Notes: generated by a model from the sequence alone, not told the origin. Shown: positions 26,681 through 35,708, numbered from the stretch's first letter. The stretch is DNA of 64,000 nt from Ohessyouella blattaphilus (GCF_024721265.1 NZ_JAMXOC010000013.1:1-64000); one strand, 5' to 3'. Made by a program: numbers and translations.

Positions 26681-27058
26681 ATGACGACGTATATGATTGC
26701 TGGTCTTTTATTTGTTTTTTGCGGCTACGTTCTTTATAATTATGTGCGTAAGTTGCGCCGTGGTGATAGCTGCTGCACTGAAGGCGAGGCGCCGATTAAG
26801 AAAGTACGGGTGGCTGACCGAAATAAAGCAAATTATCCATACCAGGTTACGCTACGTATTGAGGGTATGACTTGTGCCAACTGTGCTTTGCGGGTTGAGA
26901 ATGGACTGAATAGCTTGCCGGGAGCTTATGCCCAGGTGGACCTAGGGCAGCACCTAGCTAAGGTTCTTTGTAAAGAAGCGCCGGATATTATGACTTTAAA
27001 AAAGGCTGTTAGAGATGCTGGATATATTGTTGTAGAGGTGAAAGATACTGAGAAGTAA
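26681..27058 (+). CDS. FeoB-associated Cys-rich membrane protein fused to an HMA domain
   Basis: Protein of 125 residues. The first 40 residues are a single membrane helix with a short cysteine pair (LLFVFCGYVLYNYVRKLRRG, then SCC), the pattern of FeoB-associated Cys-rich membrane proteins. Residues 55-122 form a heavy-metal-associated domain with GMTCANC and a late AGYIVVEV strand. The HMA fold usually carries Cu(I) or similar soft metals, so the fusion links a Feo-type anchor to a metal chaperone. Start at 26681, two bases after the previous stop; a longer in-frame reading from 26597 lies inside that gene and is rejected. Confidence 0.75.
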   Translation: MTTYMIAGLLFVFCGYVLYNYVRKLRRGDSCCTEGEAPIKKVRVADRNKANYPYQVTLRIEGMTCANCALRVENGLNSLPGAYAQVDLGQHLAKVLCKEAPDIMTLKKAVRDAGYIVVEVKDTEK

Positions 27059-27065
27059 AAAAATG

Positions 27066-27098
27066 AGGGACTATCGGGAAATAAGACAGTCCCTTTAT
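27066..27098 (+). terminator. Terminator of the feo operon
   Basis: GGGACT (27067-27072) pairs with AGTCCC (27088-27093), followed by TTTATTG. The stem is short but well placed after the last gene. Confidence 0.65.
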
Positions 27099-27181
27099 TG
27101 TGCAAAAAAGGTATTAAGAGGTGTGAGTATACATGTTGATTTTTTGTATGATTTGCAGCAAAAAGTTATACTCTACTAGCC

Positions 27182-27292
27182 GTGAAGGATTGTAGAGTTT
27201 ACCTAACTCGTAACGGACAGGGCCAGTGTGCTATTGTAGATATAAAGGAATTAGACGAGGACTGGACGTTGAAGATTTTGGTCTTTCGTTAG
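27182..27292 (+). pseudogene. Possible antitoxin remnant (Phd/YefM-like)
   Basis: In the 27099-27452 gap, one frame reads VKDCRVYLTRNGQGQCAIVD and on to ELDEDW before a stop at 27292. The string VYLTRNGQGQ...IVDI resembles the central strand of Phd/YefM antitoxins (VxLTRNGRGxxVVxD). There is no proper start and no toxin follows. The rest of the gap shows no gene; it probably holds the promoter of the AraC gene. Confidence 0.35.
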
Positions 27293-27452
27293 AAATAACG
27301 GCTTTTTGTGATAATAAGAAATTTAAAATTTACCCAATATCCAAAAAATCTACCATAGGGTTGGATTTGAGACTATGCTAAAGTAAAGTTAGGAACCCGT
27401 TATAGATATTAAGTTAAATGTACAAAATGTATATATTTAAAGGAGAATATTT

Positions 27453-28427
27453 ATGGTGGATGTATTACTGGAAGCAATTCGAGATTTTCAAGAAAACAGG
27501 GCGACCTATCAAAACGAAATTATACCAAATAAGAAATGGGCAAAACAGGTACACGAACAAGGATTTTACACAATAGATAAAATTATAGGTATGCCACAGA
27601 TAGATATCTGTCTTCATTTTTGTCCGGCTTCTTCTTTAAAGCAGATTCCTTTACACAATCATGATTTTTATGAACTTGTTTATGTCTATAAAGGTCAGGC
27701 ATTACAGATGATGAGAGACCAGCACATATCGCTGCATCAAGGTGATATCGTTTTGATGGATCCAAATACCGTTCATGCGATTCATGTAGAAAATGAAACG
27801 GATTGTGTGATTAATCTTTTAATCAAAAAAGAGGTGTTAAATGAATCCGTTCTACTTTTTTTAAAACAGAATCCGCTGGTCTCACGTTTCATGGTAGATT
27901 ATATCTATGGCTTGAAGAAAGACGATAATTATATCTTTTTCCCCAGTTGTGAAGAGAAAGCTATCAATAGATTATTAGTGAAGTTGATAGAGGAGTTGAG
28001 CATGCAGGATGCTCATTTTGAATCTATGATTTCAACCTGTTTGATTGCACTTTTTAACGAATTATCAAGAAATGCGAAAGAGATGAATGCATTGAAAAAC
28101 CGAAATGAAGTCGATACAGTAATGAACTCAGTGATTGCGTATATTCGTGACAATCTGAATACAGTAACCTTAAAGAAGGTGGCAAATGAATTTCATTACT
28201 CGACCAGCTATATTTCGCGATTGGTGTATCTATATACAGGAAAAAGATATGTAGAGGTTGTTCACGAAATGAAACTTGAAAGAGCGAAGCAATATATTGA
28301 GATAGGAGAATTATCCATCGGACGTGTTGCAGAAATGGTCGGATTTAATGATGCCAGTTATTTGCACCGAGTTTTCAAAAAAAGATATGGTTTATCACCA
28401 GCAACGTATAAGAAAAGGAACGGATAA
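27453..28427 (+). CDS. AraC-family regulator with cupin sensor
   Basis: Regulator of 324 residues. The N-terminal cupin (about 50-130) has PLHNHDFYELVYVYKG and GDIVLMDPNTVHAI, the usual sugar-binding AraC barrel. The C-terminal helix-turn-helix pair (about 225-322) reads VTLKKVANEFHYSTSYISRL and SIGRVAEMVGFNDASYLHRV. AAAGGAG is correctly placed. It stands 140 bases before the GH106-like gene on the same strand and most likely activates it in response to the released sugar. Confidence 0.88.
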   Translation: MVDVLLEAIRDFQENRATYQNEIIPNKKWAKQVHEQGFYTIDKIIGMPQIDICLHFCPASSLKQIPLHNHDFYELVYVYKGQALQMMRDQHISLHQGDIVLMDPNTVHAIHVENETDCVINLLIKKEVLNESVLLFLKQNPLVSRFMVDYIYGLKKDDNYIFFPSCEEKAINRLLVKLIEELSMQDAHFESMISTCLIALFNELSRNAKEMNALKNRNEVDTVMNSVIAYIRDNLNTVTLKKVANEFHYSTSYISRLVYLYTGKRYVEVVHEMKLERAKQYIEIGELSIGRVAEMVGFNDASYLHRVFKKRYGLSPATYKKRNG

Positions 28428-28454
28428 GAGTTTTCTTTCACTACTCTCATAGAT

Positions 28455-28530
28455 GATTATGTGCAGATAATCACAAGAAATCACATCGTTTTTTACAATG
28501 TAATTCGCTTAATATCGCGATAGAATTGTA
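28455..28530 (+). promoter_or_regulatory. Dyads in the promoter region of the GH106-like gene
   Basis: GATTAT-GTGCAG-ATAATC (28455-28472) is a perfect inverted repeat. TTACAAT (28493-28499) and ATTGTAA (28524-28530) form a second, wider pair. They are candidate sites for the upstream AraC regulator. No convincing -35/-10 pair was found. Confidence 0.4.
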
Positions 28531-28568
28531 AGGGTTAAAGGAAGTGGGATTTCGTAAAAGAAGAGGGT

Positions 28569-31500
28569 ATGAACATGAAAAAAAGAAGTAATGTAATTGC
28601 GGGAATTCTTAGTGTTAGCATGATTTTATCTGTGCTAGGTGGAAATTTAAACGATGTTGGTCTTACTCGTGCTGCCGAAACGGAGTTATCAGCTTTTGAA
28701 CAAGAATTCAAATCACCAAACAACGATGCGAAGCCATTTATGCGCTACTGGATTGCACCGGGACGGATGAATGAAGAACAAGTGCGTAGGGAAATGGAAG
28801 CATTTGCGTTAGGAGGCTTTGGCGGAGTCGAATTGCAGAGTCTTGAATTGGCCAAGGGGTCTGTAATCAATGATCAGACGTGGAATGAGACGATGAAGTG
28901 GATTCTCCGGGCTGGAAGAGACTTTGGTATTCAAGTGGATTTTACCATTGGACAACTTTGGCCCATTGCGACACCGGCTATAAACGATATTGATGATGAT
29001 CGAACTGAGCAGAGAATATACAGTACGACTGTAGATTTTAGTGCGACGGCTCAGAATATGGAGTATGCGGCAACAGAGTATGTTTTTCCAGATGCGGGCT
29101 CAGGTTTTGCAAGTGGACGTAAACACGAATTGATAGCGATTACAGCGGCTATGAAATTAGAAGATGGTACTTATGATCCAACCACGGCTGTCAGTTTGTT
29201 AGGAGAAGAAAGCAATTTTGATGAGGCTAGTGGCGCTATTTCTTGGAGTGCTCCGCAAGAAGGGGAGTGGAGTATCTTTTACTTTTACCGGCAGTCATCT
29301 GGAGCAACTACCATGATAGTTGGACAATATGTTATCGACCATATGAGTGCAGCTGCGACCAAAGCAGTGACAGATAACTGGGATGAAGCGATGAATTGTG
29401 ACTCAGAGTTAAAAAGTCTGTATGAGCAAAATGGTGGGAGTATTTTTGGAGATTCCTTTGAGTTAAGATCTAATTTGTGGACAGTAGATATGTTGCAAGA
29501 ATTTGCACAGCGTCGCGGATATGACCTTACTCCGTGGCTACCGGCCATTCATTATGAGATGAATTCAATTGGTAATGATGTCCGTGAAGACCTTTATAAA
29601 ACAATGACTGAATTATTAGCAAATAATCATATGCACCAATTCAGTGATTGGGCAAAGGGTCATAATATGACCTTGAGATATCAAGCGTATAGTAGTGCAG
29701 GTAGCAGCGTATTTGAACTTACGGAACCAGCGTTTGCTTCTGATATTATAGAAGCAGAGTCTTACGCTATGAGTGGAAGTGCTCCTGATGCCTATAGGCA
29801 GTTAAGTGGTGTTGTAAATATGCGCGGAGATAATCTTTACACAGTCGAAGGCGTCGAAATAGGGCAGGATGCGTGGAGAAATACTTGGTTAGAGACAAAG
29901 AGAAAAAATGGCGAAAGTCATCACCGAGGATACATGTATTACGCAAATCGCTTTTATGCTGCTGGCGTTAATAAAGCGATTTTTCATGGCACCACCTATA
30001 AAATGACTGATACGGAAGGGCTGGGTATGCCACCATGGATGCCAGCGGATACGAGTTGGCCGGGCTATTCGGCGATGTCGCTCATGAGCTATGGAAATGA
30101 ATGGGATGATAAGACTCCTATGTGGGATAATGTTGATATAATGACGGATTCTATCTCACGTACCCAGATGGTGCTGCAACAGGGTCAAGGAGATGTTGAC
30201 TTAGCGGTATATAGAAATCTACACGGAAAAGGAAATGTGCGTAATGATATTACAGCAGTGGAGCAGAATGGCTATACATATGACTATGTTACTCCTTTTT
30301 TACTCGATTTAGATAATGCTGTGGTAGGAATGGAAGATAATAGAGCCGTGTTAGCTGCCGATGGTCCATCGTATAAAGCGTTAATCATTGAACCAATGAA
30401 TGATGGGACAGTTCCCAAAATGTCATTGCATATGGCAGAGAAGATTTTAGACTATGCTCACAATGGATTGCCGGTCGTAATTATCGGTGAAGCTCCAAGC
30501 CAAGTAGATGGCTACATTGCCAAAGAAGGGATAGATCCGGTAAATGGTCAGGCGGAGGAAAATACGCAGCTTGCGGATTACATGAATCAGCTAAAAACCT
30601 TGGATAATGTAAAGTCAATTGGCAGCAGAGAAGAACTGGCGGCTAATTTGGCTCAGCTGGGTGTAACGCCTGATATGCAACCAGAGGCACCCCAGAATAT
30701 TTATAGTAATCACCGCCACACCGCAGATGCAGAACTTTATTTTCTATATAATGACGGAAGTGAAGATAGTACACAAAAACTCACCTTAAAAGGGTATGGG
30801 AAACCATATTTATTAGATCCTTGGAGTGGAGATATCACTCCCATAGTCTCTTATGTAGATAATAATGGCACGATAACTATGGATGCTCAGATAGAGGCGA
30901 TGAGCACCATGATGGTGGCGATTGCTCAAGAGGGTTGGAGTAGCCATAGTATTTCCAACCAACTAATTTCTACGAATGCTGATGAAGTGATTTATGATAG
31001 GATGGCATCGACGGTCGCGTTACGGTCGTATACGGGTGGCGAAATTTCAGCAGAAATGAGCGATGGTACAAAGATTTCAGCGACAACAGAATTAGCGGAT
31101 GAAGCTAGGAACTTAAACAACTGGCAAATGATACTAGAACAATGGAAGCCAGGAGAAACAGCACATGATACAATCGTTGAAGATACAAATAGCTATGATT
31201 TAAGTGAAATTGGACTTGTTCCTTGGTATGATATCGATGCACAGAACTTAACGAAGGCAGCAGGAGTTGCAAAGTATACGACTTCCTTTGAATTGAATAA
31301 GGGCTGGGAAGAAGGGCAAGGTGCAATCCTGTCTTTTGATAATGCTGCAGATGTTATGCGACTATTTGTAAATGATATCGAGGTTCCTCTTAATCAGTTG
31401 ACGCTTAAAGCAGACATAGGACCATATCTTAAAGCCGGAAATAATACCATAGTTGCCAGAGTTTCTAGTAATGTTTCAAACGTCAAATATGCAAATAATG

Positions 31501-32036
31501 ATAATGATACGTATGCCTTCGGTATCGTAGGTGAGGTAAAGTTAGAGCCATATGTACATGTCCGAGCTTTGGGAGAAGTGTTACCAGAAATTTCAATTCA
31601 GGGGCCTGAAGCGCTTCCAGAAGGTAAAATCGGCCAAGATTATTCAGCCACCATCTCGGCTTTAGGTGACAATATAGAGTGGTCTGTAGATGGAAAGCTT
31701 CCAAAGGGCTTAAGCTTTACAGAAGGGTCAATCAATGCAGAATATGTTTTAAAGGGAGTGCCTACGGAAGCGGGGATTTTCAAATTTACTGTTTCGATAA
31801 AAAATAGCAGTAGTAGTGCCTCTAAAGAATATACGCTTACGGTTGTGGGAGATAAACAGCAGGCCCCAAAAGGCGATGAAAATGCGAAAACGAGCCAGTT
31901 AGCAAAAACCAATAAGACAAAAACGGGAGATACAAATCGTATCTGGATAGCGCTTGGTTTGCTTATCCTCTCCAGTATTTGTTTAGTAATTGTGATCTTA
32001 AGAAGGCGTAAAAGAAGGTTATATAAGGACTTATAG
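28569..32036 (+). CDS. GH106-like glycoside hydrolase, surface-anchored
   Basis: Large secreted enzyme of 1155 residues. Signal peptide about 1-35 (MKKRSNVIAGILSVSMILSV, then AAET). The region from KPFMRYWIAPGRMNEEQVR through FGGVELQSLE matches the opening of GH106-like enzymes (alpha-L-rhamnosidases and relatives), followed by an (alpha/beta)8 barrel and beta domains. Near the end there is a putative Ig-like domain (about 1035-1110, GLSFTEGSI, LKGVPTEAGIFKFTV). The tail NKTKTGDT, a hydrophobic helix and RRRKRR look like a degenerate sorting signal or a plain membrane anchor. Regulated probably by the AraC gene upstream. The substrate (rhamnose in pectin, or another) is an inference. Confidence 0.72.
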   Translation: MNMKKRSNVIAGILSVSMILSVLGGNLNDVGLTRAAETELSAFEQEFKSPNNDAKPFMRYWIAPGRMNEEQVRREMEAFALGGFGGVELQSLELAKGSVINDQTWNETMKWILRAGRDFGIQVDFTIGQLWPIATPAINDIDDDRTEQRIYSTTVDFSATAQNMEYAATEYVFPDAGSGFASGRKHELIAITAAMKLEDGTYDPTTAVSLLGEESNFDEASGAISWSAPQEGEWSIFYFYRQSSGATTMIVGQYVIDHMSAAATKAVTDNWDEAMNCDSELKSLYEQNGGSIFGDSFELRSNLWTVDMLQEFAQRRGYDLTPWLPAIHYEMNSIGNDVREDLYKTMTELLANNHMHQFSDWAKGHNMTLRYQAYSSAGSSVFELTEPAFASDIIEAESYAMSGSAPDAYRQLSGVVNMRGDNLYTVEGVEIGQDAWRNTWLETKRKNGESHHRGYMYYANRFYAAGVNKAIFHGTTYKMTDTEGLGMPPWMPADTSWPGYSAMSLMSYGNEWDDKTPMWDNVDIMTDSISRTQMVLQQGQGDVDLAVYRNLHGKGNVRNDITAVEQNGYTYDYVTPFLLDLDNAVVGMEDNRAVLAADGPSYKALIIEPMNDGTVPKMSLHMAEKILDYAHNGLPVVIIGEAPSQVDGYIAKEGIDPVNGQAEENTQLADYMNQLKTLDNVKSIGSREELAANLAQLGVTPDMQPEAPQNIYSNHRHTADAELYFLYNDGSEDSTQKLTLKGYGKPYLLDPWSGDITPIVSYVDNNGTITMDAQIEAMSTMMVAIAQEGWSSHSISNQLISTNADEVIYDRMASTVALRSYTGGEISAEMSDGTKISATTELADEARNLNNWQMILEQWKPGETAHDTIVEDTNSYDLSEIGLVPWYDIDAQNLTKAAGVAKYTTSFELNKGWEEGQGAILSFDNAADVMRLFVNDIEVPLNQLTLKADIGPYLKAGNNTIVARVSSNVSNVKYANNDNDTYAFGIVGEVKLEPYVHVRALGEVLPEISIQGPEALPEGKIGQDYSATISALGDNIEWSVDGKLPKGLSFTEGSINAEYVLKGVPTEAGIFKFTVSIKNSSSSASKEYTLTVVGDKQQAPKGDENAKTSQLAKTNKTKTGDTNRIWIALGLLILSSICLVIVILRRRKRRLYKDL

Positions 32037-32055
32037 AAATAATTGAAATAGGTTT

Positions 32056-32090
32056 AGAGGCTTAGGGTATCCTAAGCCTCTTTACTTATC
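32056..32090 (+). terminator. Terminator after the GH106-like gene
   Basis: Perfect 10 bp stem AGAGGCTTAG (32056-32065) and CTAAGCCTCT (32072-32081), followed by TTACTTATCTT. Confidence 0.8.
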
Positions 32091-32119
32091 TTGGGTTTTG
32101 TGGTGAACTGTAATATAAT
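32091..32119 (+). promoter_or_regulatory. Promoter of the cytidylate-kinase-like gene
   Basis: TTGGGT (32091-32096), 17 bp, TATAAT (32114-32119). It places transcription start near 32126, so translation must begin at 32142 or 32148 rather than further upstream. Confidence 0.65.
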
Positions 32120-32141
32120 GGGAACAATTTTGGAAGAGGTG

Positions 32142-32759
32142 ATGAGGATGAATATTATAACAGTTAGTAGAGAGTTTGGCAGTGGCGGCAGAGAATTAGG
32201 AAAGAGTCTGGCAGAGCATTTGGGTATTGCCTATTATGATAAAGAAATTTTGCATACGATAGCGGAAGAGTTAAAGATGGATGAAGGGTATATCAGCCGC
32301 AAGATGAATAGTGGCTACTCACGCTCGGTTCCTGTTTCTTTTGGAAAGACGTTCGCTGGCCTTAATCAGGTCGAAGATACGGTGAAAATATTGGTAGAGC
32401 AGCAGAAGATTTTAAAAGAGCTTGCGGCTAAGGGTGAGGACTTTGTCATCATTGGCAGAAATGCCGATGTGATTTTACAGGAGTATGAGCCTTTTAAGAT
32501 ATTTGTCTATGCGGAGATGGAAAGTAAGATTAGAAGGTGTCAAAAGCTAGGCAAGGATATGAACGAGCTTACTGATAAAGAAATGAAAAAGCAAATTCTG
32601 CGGGTAGATAAGGGAAGAAAGAAAAATAGAGAAATTATCACCTCTGCGGTATGGGGAGATAAGGAGAACTATCAATTGTGTATTAATACCTCGGATGTAC
32701 AGATAAAAACGATTGTTCCGGCAACAGCGGAATATATTAAGGGTTGGAGGGGGAATTGA
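32142..32759 (+). CDS. Cytidylate-kinase-like family protein
   Basis: Cytoplasmic P-loop kinase-like protein of about 205 residues. ITVSREFGSGGRELG is the nucleotide-binding loop, YYDKEIL and DFVIIGRNADVIL follow, and KIFVYAEMESKIRR is the late strand and arginine region. This is the Cytidylate_kin2 group, common in Firmicutes beside transporters; the substrate is not known. Two starts (32142 and 32148) share AGAGGTGATGAGG and cannot be separated. It overlaps the MATE gene by one base. Confidence 0.82.
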   Translation: MRMNIITVSREFGSGGRELGKSLAEHLGIAYYDKEILHTIAEELKMDEGYISRKMNSGYSRSVPVSFGKTFAGLNQVEDTVKILVEQQKILKELAAKGEDFVIIGRNADVILQEYEPFKIFVYAEMESKIRRCQKLGKDMNELTDKEMKKQILRVDKGRKKNREIITSAVWGDKENYQLCINTSDVQIKTIVPATAEYIKGWRGN

Positions 32760-34089
32760 TGAGAATCCAGTTATCGGATCATTTTAATTATCGGCGCCTC
32801 TTTCGCTTTGTATGGCCGTCGATTATGATGATGATTTTCACGTCGATCTATGGTGTGGTAGATGGAATCTTCGTATCGAATTATGTGGGAAAAACCGCCT
32901 TTGCGGCGGTAAATATCATCTATCCCGTCACAATGATATTAAGCGCCGTCGGGTTTATGATTGGTACCGGTGGCAGCGCCATTGTGTCACAGGCCTTAGG
33001 TGAGAAGAGCGAGGAACGGGCGCGGCAGTACTTTTCAATGTTAATTTACGTTGCGATTGGTGTTGGCATCGTCCTGGCAGTCCTAGGGGTAGCGTTCTTA
33101 CGCCCGATAGCGATTTTATTAGGGGCAGAAGGAGAGATGATTGAACAATGCGTTACCTATGGCAGGATTCTTCTCGTGGTGTTGCCCTTTGCCATGCTAC
33201 AATACGCGTTTCAAAGTTTTCTCGTGACGGCAGAAAGGCCCAATTTGGGTCTTGTTGTCACAATTGGTGCAGGCCTTACCAACATCGTGTTTGACTTTTT
33301 ATTTGTTGCAGTATTTTCTATGGGGCTTGTGGGGGCAGCAGTAGCAACCGCTATGAGTCAAGTAATTGGTGGTGTTATTCCGCTAGTATTCTTTGCCAGG
33401 AAAAATAGTAGCACCTTACATTTAACGAAAGCAAAGCTTGATACGAAAGTATTGCTTAAAACGTGTTCTAACGGAGCTTCTGAGCTCGTTACCAATATGT
33501 CTACCAATATTGTCAACATTCTATTTAACATACAGCTGATGCGGATGATTGGCGAAGACGGGGTAGTAGCTTACGGCGTTATTATGTACGCAAACTTTAT
33601 TTTTATCGCTATCTTCTTTGGATATGCTATTGGAAGTGCTCCGATTATCAGTTATCACTACGGGGCAAAAAATACTGGTGAACTGAAAAACCTGCTCAGG
33701 AAAAGCTTGGTGATGGTAGCTGGTTTTGCCATTATTATGCTACTGATGTCTCAGATTCTTGCCCCTTTTGTGGCGAAGATATTTGTTAGCTACGACGCTG
33801 AGCTTCTAGAGTTAACGACCCATGCGTTTCGTATCTATGCTATCTCTTTCTTATTTATGGGATTTGGTATTTTTGGCTCGGCATTCTTTACGGCGTTGGG
33901 AAACGGGGAGTATCAGCAGCGATATCTTTTCTGAGAACTCTGCTTTTTCAAATCGCTTGTATTTTGATATTGCCTTCTATTCTTGGCCTAGATGGCGTCT
34001 GGTTTTCGGTGGTGGTAGCAGAACTATTAGCAGTGATCGTAACCTTTGTTTTTTTAAGGGCGAATAATAAGAAGTATCAATATTATTAG
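32759..34089 (+). pseudogene. MATE-family efflux transporter with a late frameshift
   Basis: Multidrug/toxin extrusion transporter with about twelve helices, 443 residues if repaired. Typical motifs: FVWPSIMMMIFTSIYGVVDG, SNYVGKTAFAAVNI, GSAPIISYHYGA. The frame breaks near 33903-33909 in AACGGGGAG: the zero frame gives a stop at 33934 after GNGEYQQRYLF. The next frame continues VSAAISFLRTLLFQIACIL through helices 11-12 to the TAG at 34087. One base (most likely a G) appears to be lost. Whether this is a real mutation or a sequencing error in a G run is open. Translation starts at 32759 in TGATG, coupled to the upstream kinase-like gene. Confidence 0.82.
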
Positions 34090-34092
34090 GAA

Positions 34093-35022
34093 TTATGAAA
34101 GCTTTTCTTTAGTTGCTCTAGCCATAATTTCCGCTACTACCTCAGACTTAGCGTCCGCGTAGTGCTGGATATGTGTCCAAGATTTCTTAGCGAGCTCTTG
34201 CTTTGTTTTAGCATAGAGTTCGCGGTCTTCTGGATGCTCCCGTAACCAGTCACGAAAGAGTAGCATTCTTTTGGCCTCTTCACAACCTTCTGTAAAGACA
34301 TGAAGGTTGATTTTGTTTTCAGGACCTTTTAGCAACCGATGCCCGTACCAATCCGGTTCTCGAATGCGTAACGTATAGCCTAGCGCTTCTAGCGGTACAA
34401 CGTAATCCTCCTCCTTGGCGGCATCGGGGACCAGTAGTAGCAGATCAAGAAGAGGTTTGGCAACGAGATTAGGTACGGAGGTGGAGCCAACGTGATGAAT
34501 CTGGAGAGCCTTATCCCCGAGAGCCTTTTCTATTTTTTCCTTTTCACTAGCAAACCAAAGTGGCCAATCAGGGCTATAATCAGCCAGAAAGACATCGCCC
34601 TCTAAGGGATCTCTTTCACCGATGGTCACACTATCTACGTATTCATCCCAAGTCATTTCTCTGGCAGTAGCTTCTGCAAGAGCCAAGTCTAGCAGCTTGT
34701 AAGCCTGATGAAGGGCTTCAAGGTTATCTATAAGCATCTTCTGCTGCCAACTTCCATCCTTTAATTTAGTTAGCGATTTTTCTGATTTGCTGATAAGAGA
34801 AGCAAGAGGGGCTTGTGCGCGTTCCAATTCTTCCCGGCTTAAATCAGAGACAAAAGTTCCTCCATCTTTTTCAATCAAAGCTTTCGCAACTTCTAAGGCG
34901 TGAAGGCGATTTACCTGTAGAGTATATTGAGCTGTTCCCGGCGCAAATTTGGCCTGGGCAGCTTTGCTGCGAGAATGCATATCAGCGAGAGTTTGTAAGT
35001 TGTTTTCTGTATTCATAAGCAT
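34093..35022 (-). CDS. GrpB (UPF0157) domain protein with N-terminal helical domain
   Basis: Protein of 309 residues from ATG 35022 (or 307 from 35016; both follow GGAG). The C-terminal 190 residues are the GrpB/UPF0157 nucleotidyltransferase-like fold: VFLADYSPDWP, HHVGSTSVPNLVAKPLLDLLL, DWYGHRLLKGP, NLHVF and KRMLLFRDWLREHPEDRELY. The N-terminal 120 residues are helical and charged, with an internal repeat-like LTKLKDG; I do not recognise them. Transcribed from a promoter in the divergent repeat region, with a terminator-like hairpin in its leader. The function of GrpB proteins is not settled. Confidence 0.8.
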   Translation of the reverse strand: MLMNTENNLQTLADMHSRSKAAQAKFAPGTAQYTLQVNRLHALEVAKALIEKDGGTFVSDLSREELERAQAPLASLISKSEKSLTKLKDGSWQQKMLIDNLEALHQAYKLLDLALAEATAREMTWDEYVDSVTIGERDPLEGDVFLADYSPDWPLWFASEKEKIEKALGDKALQIHHVGSTSVPNLVAKPLLDLLLLVPDAAKEEDYVVPLEALGYTLRIREPDWYGHRLLKGPENKINLHVFTEGCEEAKRMLLFRDWLREHPEDRELYAKTKQELAKKSWTHIQHYADAKSEVVAEIMARATKEKLS

Positions 35023-35044
35023 GGGTCTCCACTTCATATAGTAA

Positions 35045-35077
35045 TAAAAAAAGACAAAAGAAACAGTTCTTTTGTCT
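35045..35077 (-). terminator. Terminator-like hairpin in the leader of the GrpB gene
   Basis: Perfect 11 bp inverted repeat AGACAAAAGAA (35052-35062) and TTCTTTTGTCT (35067-35077) with a 4-base loop. Read on the minus strand it is followed by a run of seven T. It lies between the promoter (35112-35084) and the GrpB start (35022), so it could act as an attenuator. Confidence 0.65.
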
Positions 35078-35083
35078 GTATAT

Positions 35084-35112
35084 ATAATACCACAAAAACC
35101 CCGAAAATTCAA
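35084..35112 (-). promoter_or_regulatory. Divergent promoter for the GrpB gene
   Basis: Minus strand TTGAAT (35112-35107), 17 bp, TATTAT (35089-35084). It sits in the left half of repeat copy A and overlaps the sequence conserved in copy B. Confidence 0.65.
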
Positions 35113-35115
35113 GAC

Positions 35116-35152
35116 TTGTAAGGCTTGCTAAAGAGGCTTATACTGTCTAGAC
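35116..35152 (+). promoter_or_regulatory. Promoter of the DUF6323-like gene with palindrome at the start site
   Basis: TTGTAA (35116-35121), 17 bp, TATACT (35139-35144), directly followed by the perfect palindrome GTCTAGAC (35145-35152) at the expected transcription start. The palindrome is a candidate operator; it is unchanged in copy B. Confidence 0.75.
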
Positions 35153-35171
35153 CTACTAAGGAGGTGTGTGG

Positions 35172-35708
35172 ATGGAGATTAAAGATTTAAACGGTTTGTC
35201 ATTAGTCACGAAGAAAAAGGAAGTCAAGGGGTTGATGGCGCGAAACGAGGCATCTGCTACGTTTCAGCTGTCGTTATCGGAAGAAGAAGCTACGCAGCTG
35301 GTGGAGAGCAAGAACCAAACCCTTAGGAAGTATAAACGCTTAGAGCTAGGCGAGAGCATCCTGGGAAAACTAGTAGATGCCTTTCAAGATTCTCAGTATC
35401 TTAGTCAAGGAAACTATTTAGAGACGTTAATAGATTTACAAGACTTATTTTATCAGTACAAAAATGAATGTATGGACTTAGTAAGCGATGATGAATTAAT
35501 CGAATTTATGCGAGAGCAGTTTGAAGAGATTTGTTATGGTGACTTAGACTATCTTGGAGGAACGTGCCTAGAGCGCTTTAAAGAAGCGGTGAAGGCCGGA
35601 TGGCGCAATAATGAGGAAAGAAGAAAAGAACGATACGATGAGCTCACGACCGAAAAAAGATGGGATAAGGATGTATATTTGGATGTGTTAAAGGAATTAT
35701 TTTGGTAG
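35172..35708 (+). CDS. DUF6323-like protein
   Basis: Cytoplasmic protein of 178 residues without signal peptide or membrane helix. It resembles the clostridial DUF6323 family: FQLSLSEEEATQLVESKNQT, an internal LQDLFYQYKNECMDLVSDDE, then YLGGTCLERF and the closing RWDKDVYLDVLKELFW. The fold and activity are unknown. In related genomes, as I recall, it is found beside a DUF6179 gene. Here the DUF6179-like gene is 3.4 kb away, but both have the same promoter repeat. Start at 35172, five bases after AAGGAGGTG. Confidence 0.65.
   Translation: MEIKDLNGLSLVTKKKEVKGLMARNEASATFQLSLSEEEATQLVESKNQTLRKYKRLELGESILGKLVDAFQDSQYLSQGNYLETLIDLQDLFYQYKNECMDLVSDDELIEFMREQFEEICYGDLDYLGGTCLERFKEAVKAGWRNNEERRKERYDELTTEKRWDKDVYLDVLKELFW

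Larger units (their letters stand above)
35084..35165. repeat. Divergent promoter repeat, copy A
   Basis: About 80 bp that recur at 39025-39106. Shared blocks are ACCACAAAAACC, CGAAAATTCAAGACTTGTAAGG and TATACTGTCTAGAC, then the Shine-Dalgarno region. The block between TTGTAAGG and TATACT differs (CTTGCTAAAGAGGCT here) but keeps its length of 15. Confidence 0.85.

Noticed and set aside
27099-27452. Complete toxin-antitoxin pair
   Set aside because: Only about 36 codons resemble an antitoxin. There is no start codon with a ribosome site and no toxin gene.
35052-35077. A small RNA gene of its own
   Set aside because: The hairpin lies downstream of the GrpB promoter in its leader. A leader terminator explains it without a separate gene.
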